Assembly (NCBI GenBank): GCA_947371645.1
Contig: CANBQJ010000059.1
Coordinates: forward strand, 1-18,018
DNA: 18,018 nt
Direction: 5' to 3'
Source: Burkholderiales bacterium
GTDB lineage: Bacteria; Pseudomonadota; Gammaproteobacteria; Burkholderiales; Burkholderiaceae
The notes under the pieces were generated by a model that did no database searches, was not told the DNA's origin, and saw nothing but the letters and a program-made list of their open reading frames with translations. Position 1 is the stretch's first letter. Every line of letters starts with the position of its first letter. The translations under genes were made by a program, and so were the position numbers. Positions 1 to 5,478 of the stretch are shown here, in pieces.

Positions 1-144
1 GCCTTCCAGAGTGGCCCTGAGGCCGCAGGGGGCATCCGCGGGGTCTACAGCACGGCCCATGGGCAGCCCATTCGCGGCCCTGCGGGCACCAAGGGCTATG
101 ACGAATGGCGTTTCGAAGCATCGGTTCAGGCAAACGGCCCATGA
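1..144 (+). CDS. C-terminal fragment of an unassigned protein
   Basis: Reading frame 1 is open from the window edge to a TGA at 142-144 and gives 47 residues. The visible tail is hydrophilic and rich in Gly, Pro and Ala, and ends GYDEWRFEASVQANGP. There is no membrane segment, PEP-CTERM motif or cysteine. I do not recognise the family. The look of the tail is compatible with the globular end of a type IV pilin-like or pseudopilin protein, but that is only an impression. It lies 62 bases upstream of epsA on the same strand with no clear intrinsic terminator between, so co-transcription is possible. The frame is believed because it ends cleanly before a short gap and epsA. A longer overlapping frame from 11 to 619 runs across epsA and is a shadow. 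Confidence 0.5.
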   Translation, partial: AFQSGPEAAGGIRGVYSTAHGQPIRGPAGTKGYDEWRFEASVQANGP

Positions 145-154
145 AAAACGGCCC
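132..154. repeat. short direct repeat AAACGGCCC x2
   Basis: AAACGGCCC occurs at 132-140 and again at 146-154, a 14-base period, straddling the stop codon of the upstream gene and about 53 bases before epsA. It could be a regulator half-site pair or chance. A TTGACC at 155-160 follows directly, but no convincing -10 hexamer sits 16-18 bases downstream. Confidence 0.35.
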
Positions 155-206
155 TTGACCCCAACCGTCAACAAAAGTTCACCGTTCCTTTTTAGAGTCG
201 ACCGCC

Positions 207-1088
207 ATGAGCACCCATTCCTTCACGCCCGCCCAGGTCGAATCACTGATTCGCTTGCTGGAAGCCTCGGTCGACGTCAAACGTCGCTACCAGTTCTACC
301 TGTGGACACAGGGCGATTTGCAACGCCTGGTGCCGCACAAGCTTGCCGCTTGCGGCGCCTACGACCTGGGGCAGCGCGACCTCACCTTCGATGTGCTCAA
401 CAGCATCCCGCTGGCCCCAGAAGTCGTGGCGACGCTCAACGACGTGCGCTCTCCCGTGATCAGCACCTTGTTGTCGGAGTGGACCAAGGGCAACGGCCAG
501 CCCGTCTGGGTGGACGTGCGCGGCATGGCCGAGGTGGACGCCACGGCGCAAGGCCTGGTCGACAACGGCTACGTGTGGCTGCTGCTGCACGCGGTGACCC
601 GCCCTGGCCGCCCGCATGAGCTGGAGAGCTTCTTCGTGTTCGGCTCACCCGGTGGCGAGCGCGACCCGCTGGCCGCGCATGCCCTGCACCTGTTCCTGCC
701 TTACCTGCATTGCACCTACACCCGCGTGTTCAGCAACGAGTGCGAGCTGGCCACGCCCGGGCGCATGGTGCGCTACACCGGCCAGGCGGGCACCGAGCGC
801 GCCCGCATGGTGATGAACCTCACCGAGCGCGAGCGGGAGATCCTGCGCTGGGTGCGCGATGGCAAGAGCAACCAGGCCATCTCTGACGAGCTGGGCATCA
901 GCGCGCTCACGGTGAAAAACCACGTGCAGAAGATCCTGCGCAAGCTGGGGGCGTCCAACCGCGCCCAGGCCGTGGCCAAGGCTTTGATGATGAACGTGTT
1001 CAACACACCGCTGTCGGCCAGCCCGACGCGCAGCACCATCGGCTTGCGAACCCCCCAAGCAGGGGGTGAGGTGGGCACGCTGGAGTAG
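207..1088 (+). CDS. epsA: EpsA-type LuxR family regulator (XrtB/PEP-CTERM associated)
   Basis: This 293-residue DNA-binding regulator has an N-terminal part of about 200 residues, presumably the sensory or dimerisation module. A LuxR/GerE helix-turn-helix follows at about 204-262, with the signature LTEREREIL, then DGKSNQAISDELGIS and TVKNHVQKILRKL. There is no signal peptide or membrane segment, so it acts in the cytoplasm. The N-terminal half resembles the EpsA family, which is known from exosortase B/PEP-CTERM and exopolysaccharide loci. The PEP-CTERM gene immediately downstream supports this. No phospho-acceptor receiver domain is apparent. The start at 207 is chosen because the family pattern begins near it; the ribosome binding site is weak (AGAG near 194). 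The last 30 or so residues after the HTH are low complexity and look like an added tail. Its targets probably include the neighbouring operons (inference). Confidence 0.92.
   Translation: MSTHSFTPAQVESLIRLLEASVDVKRRYQFYLWTQGDLQRLVPHKLAACGAYDLGQRDLTFDVLNSIPLAPEVVATLNDVRSPVISTLLSEWTKGNGQPVWVDVRGMAEVDATAQGLVDNGYVWLLLHAVTRPGRPHELESFFVFGSPGGERDPLAAHALHLFLPYLHCTYTRVFSNECELATPGRMVRYTGQAGTERARMVMNLTEREREILRWVRDGKSNQAISDELGISALTVKNHVQKILRKLGASNRAQAVAKALMMNVFNTPLSASPTRSTIGLRTPQAGGEVGTLE
1050..1067 (+). other. GC hairpin in the 3' end of epsA
   Basis: ACCCCC (1050-1055) can pair with GGGGGT (1062-1067) around a six-base loop, 21 bases before the stop codon. There is no following T tract, so it is not a standard intrinsic terminator. 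It could slow ribosomes or protect mRNA. The hairpin encodes part of the unusual EpsA tail. Confidence 0.45.
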
Positions 1089-1124
1089 TCCTAAGTGATC
1101 AGTCGCTTACCAAGTCGGCTCGTA

Positions 1125-1137
1125 GGCGTGTCACGCC
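1125..1137. promoter_or_regulatory. GGCGTG-T-CACGCC dyad, possible operator
   Basis: A perfect 6+1+6 inverted repeat lies in the 237-base gap between epsA and the PEP-CTERM gene, about 190 bases before the latter's start. The single-base centre suits a protein dyad better than an RNA hairpin, and no T tract follows. Binding by EpsA or another regulator is only a guess. The rest of the gap shows no recognisable promoter hexamers. Confidence 0.35.
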
Positions 1138-1268
1138 ATACCCAAACAATCCACTAAGTAGTTCCACCCAAGGACTCATTTCTTTGCTCTTAGGCAGATC
1201 AACCAGGCTTTACGCCGCAGCGCCACCCATGAACAGGGCGCCACGTGCAGCAAAGCTTCAAGGGGAGG

Positions 1269-1318
1269 TCTCCGTCATTCCATCCTGCCCCCGCTGAGGG
1301 GGCTCAATCTTTCGGAGA
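1269..1318 (+). promoter_or_regulatory. 5' leader fold that can sequester the ribosome binding site
   Basis: TCTCCG (1269-1274) is the exact reverse complement of CGGAGA (1313-1318), which contains the Shine-Dalgarno GGAGA (1314-1318), seven bases before the ATG at 1326. Inside this outer stem a perfect 6-bp hairpin, GCCCCC (1287-1292) with GGGGGC (1298-1303), closes a GCTGA loop. The combined fold would hide the ribosome binding site of the PEP-CTERM gene, implying translational control by temperature, a small RNA, a protein or ribosome access. Nothing in it matches a riboswitch class I know. Confidence 0.42.
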
Positions 1319-1325
1319 AACAAGC

Positions 1326-2072
1326 ATGAAACTCAAGCACATCGCTCTGGCCGTTCTGGCCGCTACCAGCTTCGGCGCCGCTCACGCTGCTGTCAGCACC
1401 AACCCGGGCAGCGCCGAGCTGTTCTTCGTTGCATACGACCTCACCGGCCTCACGAAGTCTTTCAACTTCGACACTGGTGTGAACGTGAGCAGCCTGATCG
1501 ACGGCTCCATCAACTACACCACCAGCTTTGCCGCTGACGCCAACTGGACCTCTTTCGTGTCCACCGTGGGCGCTTCGAACATCGTTTGGTATGTTGAAGC
1601 CATCAATGCCGCCAGCACGGGCGTCAACACCAAGTTCGCCTACGCCACCCTGGGCGCTGGCCAAACCGTGGGTTCGGCTGGTTCCAACACGGCCTTCAAC
1701 TCCGACGTCAACACCACCATCACCAAGCTGTCGAACACCAACATCACGGCTGGTCAGTCCGAAGTGGCTGCCAACGGCACCGCAAACTATCTGGGTGACG
1801 TGGACAAGTTCACCTCGCTGAGCATCGCTAACCTGTCGAACGTCATTGGCACGACCAAGGTGAACTTCTTCGGCGCTGCCAATTCGAAGCTGTCCGGCGT
1901 CGGCGCTGGTGCCGCCAAGGAAACCATTTTTGCTGCGCCCCTGGCCACTGCCAGCTTCACCAGCAACGGCACCCTGAGCATTTCGGCTGTGCCTGAGCCC
2001 GAGTCCTATGGCCTGGCCCTGGTTGGCCTGGTCCTGGCCGGCGCTGTCGCCCGCCGCCGCGCTGCCAAGTAA
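1326..2072 (+). CDS. PEP-CTERM sorting domain-containing secreted protein
   Basis: This 248-residue exported protein has a signal peptide at about 1-21 (MKLKHIALAVLAATSFGAAHA). A Ser/Thr/Asn/Gly-rich body at about 22-220 has no cysteine and is probably beta-rich. The C-terminal sorting signal comprises the motif VPEPESYGL at 222-230, a hydrophobic helix at about 229-242 and RRR at 243-245. Family knowledge: exosortase recognises this tripartite end and removes it, releasing the protein to the surface or matrix. No exosortase gene lies in this window, so the enzyme must be encoded elsewhere. An earlier in-frame ATG exists at 1245. The start at 1326 is preferred because it gives a clean signal peptide and has GGAGA seven bases upstream. 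T-ending codons (GCT, GGT, GTT) are more frequent than in the later genes, suggesting high expression. The body is unlike any enzyme I recognise. Confidence 0.93.
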   Translation: MKLKHIALAVLAATSFGAAHAAVSTNPGSAELFFVAYDLTGLTKSFNFDTGVNVSSLIDGSINYTTSFAADANWTSFVSTVGASNIVWYVEAINAASTGVNTKFAYATLGAGQTVGSAGSNTAFNSDVNTTITKLSNTNITAGQSEVAANGTANYLGDVDKFTSLSIANLSNVIGTTKVNFFGAANSKLSGVGAGAAKETIFAAPLATASFTSNGTLSISAVPEPESYGLALVGLVLAGAVARRRAAK

Positions 2073-2123
2073 TTCAGGCGCATTCGCCTGACGGACAGAG
2101 GGCTCGCCTGAATTTTTTCAGGC
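2071..2123 (+). terminator. four-segment terminator/attenuator-like structure
   Basis: Four complementary blocks follow the stop codon of the PEP-CTERM gene: TTCAGGCG (2073-2080), CGCCTGA (2085-2091), CGCCTGAA (2105-2112) and TTCAGGC (2117-2123). Blocks 1 and 2 form a 7-bp hairpin with a CATT loop, and blocks 3 and 4 form a 7-bp hairpin with a TTTT loop. Alternatively block 1 extended (2071-2080) pairs over 10 bp with block 3 extended (2105-2114), followed by TTTT (2115-2118), which is terminator-like. Exclusive pairings suggest partial termination before the next gene. Confidence 0.5.
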
Positions 2124-2175
2124 AGGCCCGGTCCCCGCACGTCTGTCTCCACCGCTTACCCCTACTGAGGTTCTC

Positions 2176-3579
2176 ATGAAACTGCGTCACATCGCCCTGG
2201 CCGCTCTGGCCACCCTGGCTGGTCAAGCCTTCGCCGCCCCCATCAACACCCCGGTGACCGCCGCCGAAGCCGCTGCCGCTGCCGACACCCTGTACTTCTC
2301 TGGCTCTTCCGCTGCCAAGGCCATCATCTCTGGCCTGGTTTCGCAGAACTGCAACACCGGTTCTTTCGTGACCTTCTCGGACAGCACCGGCAACTACAAC
2401 GCCTACGCTTGCCGCGTCACGTCGCCCACTGGCGCCACCCCCAACGACTGGGGTCTGCCTGAGAACACCGTCGTCGTCGTGAACAAGCGCGACGACCAAG
2501 GTTCTGGCTTTGGCGTGTTCCCCGTGGCCACCAACGCCGCCGTCAACTTCCTGAACCTGGCTGGCGCCCCTGACGCCAATGGCAAGTACCCCCTGGCCGC
2601 TCACACGGCCGACGTGGGCATCTCTGACGTCGAACCCACCCTGTTCAACGTTGCCGCCAACCGTCCTGGCGCCTTCGCTGCAGCCGCTCCGGTGTCCGCT
2701 TCCAGCTTCGCCCCGGTGACCATCACCCAGCCTGACGGCACCAAGTCGACCTCCACGGTCACCACGGTGTTCTCGCAAGTGTTCGGCGTGGCCGTGACCA
2801 CCAAGTTGTACACCGCCCTGCAAACCGCGCAAGGCACCACAGGCACACCTTCGCTGTCGCGTGACTACCTGGCCAACTTCTTCAGCAAGAACCTTGGCGG
2901 CATCGGTTTCTACCCCCTGGGTGTGGCCAACGCTGACACCGCTGGCGTGAACGTTTGCTTCCGTGACCAAGGTTCCGGCACCCGCGTTGCTGGCAACGTG
3001 TTCTTCGGTCAGTACCCTGCCAACAGCTACACGAACTTCCTGCCCCTGGACGGTACCGTGGCCAACGCCGCTGCTCCTACGGACAACGCTGGCGAAATCT
3101 ACATCAACGAAGCCGGCTCCGGCGGCGGTGTGCAGACCTGCCTGAAGAACGTGAACGCCTTGTCCGGCAACGGCTACGGCATCGGTCTGCTGGGCTTCGG
3201 CACCGCTGAAGTGCCCGCTGACTACAAGTACGTCGCCGTGGACGGCGTTGTGCCCAGCCGCGACGGTGCCAAGACTGGCAAGTACGGCTTCTGGGTTGAA
3301 TCCACCATTCAGGTGAACAAGCTCAGCACCGCCACCACCGCTGCCAAGTCCTGGATGAACAGCTTCATCACCAAGGCTCAGTACTCCACCAACCTGGCTC
3401 AACTGTCCGCCGCTGCTCAAAACGGCGTGTTCGCCCTGCCCCTGTCGCAATCGACCACGGTCGCCGACGACTGCAGCCAGTACTTTGGCACCTACAGCGG
3501 TTCCGCTGTGGCTGACAAGTTCTGCAGCCGCTTCACCCGCACCGGCGACAACCGTCAAATTGCTTCCTTCGTGAAGTGA
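2176..3579 (+). CDS. secreted PstS-like periplasmic binding-protein fold protein
   Basis: This 467-residue exported protein has a signal peptide at 1-20 (MKLRHIALAALATLAGQAFA). The mature part shows features of the phosphate-binding (PstS-like, type 2) superfamily: FSGSSAAK at 41-48 near the N-terminus, ADVGISDVEP at 145-154 and FRDQGSGTR at 262-270, which resembles the anion-binding Ser-Gly-Thr-Arg loop. It is longer than typical PstS (about 320-350). It has six cysteines, at 59, 79, 261, 322, 433 and 450, spaced as three plausible disulfides, which suits a periplasmic or extracellular protein. There is no lipobox, PEP-CTERM motif or transmembrane anchor, and no PstCAB genes nearby, so transport is doubtful. 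A matrix or surface role is as likely. TGAGG (2166-2170) lies five bases before the ATG. Codon bias towards GCT, TCT and GGT suggests strong expression. The bound ligand is unknown. Confidence 0.85.
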   Translation: MKLRHIALAALATLAGQAFAAPINTPVTAAEAAAAADTLYFSGSSAAKAIISGLVSQNCNTGSFVTFSDSTGNYNAYACRVTSPTGATPNDWGLPENTVVVVNKRDDQGSGFGVFPVATNAAVNFLNLAGAPDANGKYPLAAHTADVGISDVEPTLFNVAANRPGAFAAAAPVSASSFAPVTITQPDGTKSTSTVTTVFSQVFGVAVTTKLYTALQTAQGTTGTPSLSRDYLANFFSKNLGGIGFYPLGVANADTAGVNVCFRDQGSGTRVAGNVFFGQYPANSYTNFLPLDGTVANAAAPTDNAGEIYINEAGSGGGVQTCLKNVNALSGNGYGIGLLGFGTAEVPADYKYVAVDGVVPSRDGAKTGKYGFWVESTIQVNKLSTATTAAKSWMNSFITKAQYSTNLAQLSAAAQNGVFALPLSQSTTVADDCSQYFGTYSGSAVADKFCSRFTRTGDNRQIASFVK

Positions 3580-3594
3580 TTCACCGCTGAGTCT

Positions 3595-3616
3595 CAGGTC
3601 ACCTTTTCGTGACCTG
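3595..3616 (+). other. 8-bp hairpin downstream of the binding-protein gene
   Basis: CAGGTCAC (3595-3602) pairs exactly with GTGACCTG (3609-3616) around a CTTTTC loop. It sits 15 bases after the stop codon and six bases before the main terminator. It has no T tract and probably protects the mRNA 3' end or assists termination. Confidence 0.5.
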
Positions 3617-3622
3617 CGCTGC

Positions 3623-3649
3623 AAGGCCCGTCTCAGGACGGGCCTTTTT
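3623..3649 (+). terminator. strong intrinsic terminator
   Basis: AAGGCCCGTC (3623-3632) pairs perfectly with GACGGGCCTT (3637-3646) around a TCAG loop, and T residues run from 3645 to 3649. This is a textbook intrinsic terminator. It separates the PEP-CTERM/binding-protein block from the two-partner secretion block, so the latter needs its own promoter between 3650 and 3768. Confidence 0.92.
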
Positions 3650-3686
3650 CATTTGAGTTCGCAGTTCTTTCAGCCCCCACCACACG

Positions 3687-3702
3687 CCCCGTGGTCACGG
3701 GG
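3687..3702. promoter_or_regulatory. 16-bp inverted repeat upstream of the TPS transporter gene
   Basis: CCCCGTG (3687-3693) and CACGGGG (3696-3702) form a perfect dyad with a two-base centre. It directly abuts the shared motif at 3701-3723 and lies 65-81 bases before the transporter start. A two-base loop is poor for RNA, so a protein-binding operator is more likely (inference). Confidence 0.45.
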
Positions 3703-3723
3703 TCATGGTCCATACGGCTCATG
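3701..3723 (+). promoter_or_regulatory. shared upstream motif, copy 1
   Basis: The pattern is GGTCA, four variable bases, CCATACGG, one variable base, TCATG. It recurs gaplessly at 16033-16055 with 18 of 23 positions identical. Both copies lie in the leader of a gene start, here ending 44 bases before the ATG at 3768. It also contains GGTCATG and GGCTCATG spaced 15 bases apart. It is a candidate operator or activator site for the TPS block; no sigma factor consensus is recognised in it. Confidence 0.5.
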
Positions 3724-3767
3724 CCGGCCCAAAGCCAATTCATGGCAGCCCCGCAGACTCAGCGTCC

Positions 3768-5459
3768 ATGAAACCACTGCTTCGTGCCCCTGTCGTGCGC
3801 GTGTCGGGCGTGGCTTGTTTTGTTTGGGCGGCCCTGACGGGCCTGAATGCTGCCCAGGCCCAAGCCCAGACCCCGACACAAGCCCCAGCCTCTCCTGTTG
3901 CTTCCACCAGCGCAGCCCCTGCCGCGCCTGCTGTGCCCACCTTCGCCGTGCTGGAATTTGCCGTGGAAGGCAACACCGTCTTGCCCCAGCTCACCATCGA
4001 GAAGGTGCTGGCCCCCTTCATGGGCCCGGGCAAGACCATCGCCGACATGGAAGCCGCCCGCGCCGCCCTGGAAAAGGTCTACCAGGACGGCGGCTACCTC
4101 ACCGTGTTCGTGGACCTGCCGGAGCAGTCCACGGCTGATGCCGTCATCCGCCTCAGCGTGCTGGAGGGCAAGGTGGAGCGCCTGTCGGTGAAGGGCTCGC
4201 GCTACTTCTCTCAAGGCTACATCCGCAACCGCGTGCCCGAGCTGGCCGAAGGCAAGGTGCCCAACTTCCTGGTGGTGCAAAGCCAACTGGCCGACGTGAA
4301 CCGCACCGACGACCGCCGCGTGCAGCCCGTGCTGCGCCAGGGCCGCGCACTGGGTGGCGTTGAAGCCGACCTCAAGGTCAATGACGAGATGCCCCTGCAT
4401 GGCAACGTCGAGCTCAACAACAACCATGGCCAGTTCACCCCGCCCTGGCGCGTGATGACGGCGCTGCGCTACGAGAACGCCTTCCAGTCCGACCACACCA
4501 TCAACTTCATGGCCATCACGGCCCCGCAAGACCCGAAGGTGTCCAAGGCCTTCTTGCTGGACTACATCGTGCCCCTCAAAGGCGGTGACGCCTGGCGGGC
4601 GACAGCCCTGTACTCCGACAGCAATGTGGACGCGCTGGGCGCGGCCACCATCCTGGGCAAGGGCCACAGCCTGGGCGTCAAGCGCGTGTGGTCTCTGCCC
4701 AACCGCACAGGCCTGGCCCACACCTTCACCGCAGGTCTGGACTACAAAGAGTTCAAGGAGCGCACGGTGGCCGGCGGAGACAGCCTCTACACGCCCATCC
4801 GTTACGCCCCGTTCAACCTGGCCTACGACGGTCAGCTCAATGGCGAAGACGGCAGCATCACCGCCTTGACCGTCACCTCGGTGTTGGGCCTGCGCCAGCT
4901 GCTGCAGCACAACCACGATTGCGGCTTTGGCGATCAAGACCAGTTCGCCTGCAAGCGCAATGGCGCCGACGGTGGCTTTGCTTACCTGAAGTTCGATGCC
5001 CGCCACGCCATGCCCGTTCGAGGCTGGCGCGTGGACACCCGCCTGGCTGGCCAGGCGGCCACCCAGGCCCTGCTGGGCGCAGAACAGTACGCGCTGACCG
5101 GCGCCGATGCCGTGCGCGGCTACCTCGCCGCAGAGGCCATTGGCGACCATGGCGTGCTGGGCTCGCTGGAGCTGCACACGCCCAACTTCATCCACGCCGG
5201 CGAGCCCGGCAAGTTGAGCTGGTACGACTGGAACGAGGCCCGCGCCTTCGGCTTCGTGGATGCGGGGCGCGTCTGGATCCTGAACACCTCAGCAGGCCAG
5301 GCCAAGCGGCAGACGGCCGCCAGCTGGGGCCTGGGCACCGAGCTGAAGACGCTGCGCCACAGCAGCCTGGTCGTCACCTGGGCGGTGCCTTTGAAGACCT
5401 CCACGGTCACGCCCATCCATCACCCGCATTTGCACATGGCCTTGAGCCTGGATTTCTGA
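3768..5459 (+). CDS. ShlB/FhaC/HecB-type two-partner secretion transporter (TpsB)
   Basis: This 563-residue outer-membrane transporter secretes the exoprotein encoded next. Visible parts are a signal peptide at about 1-33 (an Ala-rich core ending AAQAQA), a Pro/Ala-rich linker at about 34-57, and a POTRA domain at about 58-135 (TFAVLEFAVEGNT, YQDGGYLTVFVDLPE). A probable second POTRA-like region spans about 136-205, and the beta-barrel spans about 206-563. The barrel holds the family loop-6 motif DAVRGY at 447-452, FGFVDAGRVW at 494-503 and a terminal Phe typical of BAM substrates. Cys385 and Cys395 probably form a loop disulfide. The length is usual for the family. An in-frame ATG at 3705 would add 21 polar residues before the signal peptide and would translate the conserved upstream motif, so 3768 is preferred, although no good Shine-Dalgarno precedes either start. 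The gene ends 19 bases before the exoprotein gene, implying an operon. Confidence 0.95.
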   Translation: MKPLLRAPVVRVSGVACFVWAALTGLNAAQAQAQTPTQAPASPVASTSAAPAAPAVPTFAVLEFAVEGNTVLPQLTIEKVLAPFMGPGKTIADMEAARAALEKVYQDGGYLTVFVDLPEQSTADAVIRLSVLEGKVERLSVKGSRYFSQGYIRNRVPELAEGKVPNFLVVQSQLADVNRTDDRRVQPVLRQGRALGGVEADLKVNDEMPLHGNVELNNNHGQFTPPWRVMTALRYENAFQSDHTINFMAITAPQDPKVSKAFLLDYIVPLKGGDAWRATALYSDSNVDALGAATILGKGHSLGVKRVWSLPNRTGLAHTFTAGLDYKEFKERTVAGGDSLYTPIRYAPFNLAYDGQLNGEDGSITALTVTSVLGLRQLLQHNHDCGFGDQDQFACKRNGADGGFAYLKFDARHAMPVRGWRVDTRLAGQAATQALLGAEQYALTGADAVRGYLAAEAIGDHGVLGSLELHTPNFIHAGEPGKLSWYDWNEARAFGFVDAGRVWILNTSAGQAKRQTAASWGLGTELKTLRHSSLVVTWAVPLKTSTVTPIHHPHLHMALSLDF

Positions 5460-5478
5460 GCATCGTCTGGAGCACCTC

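Noticed and set aside
155..183. TTGACC at 155-160 as a -35 box for epsA
   Set aside because: The hexamer 17 bases later is TTCACC, a poor -10, so no promoter is called.
11..619. Plus-strand frame overlapping the upstream gene end and epsA
   Set aside because: It conflicts with the well-supported EpsA frame and is Arg/Pro/Ala-rich noise.
1127..1141. Possible weak third copy of the shared motif (GTCACGCCATAC) before the PEP-CTERM gene
   Set aside because: It shares GCCATAC and a GTCAC, but the spacing differs and the GG-TCATG half is absent. It is too weak to annotate without genome-wide comparison.
2074..3624. 516-residue reading frame on the minus strand opposite the binding-protein gene
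   Set aside because: It is a Gly/Val/His-rich antisense shadow typical of GC-rich genes, has no recognisable domain, and the plus strand encodes a clear secreted protein with signal peptide and terminator.
3705..3767. Earlier start for the TPS transporter
   Set aside because: It adds 21 polar residues ahead of a normal signal peptide and would translate the conserved non-coding motif. The ATG at 3768 starts directly with a basic N-region and hydrophobic core.
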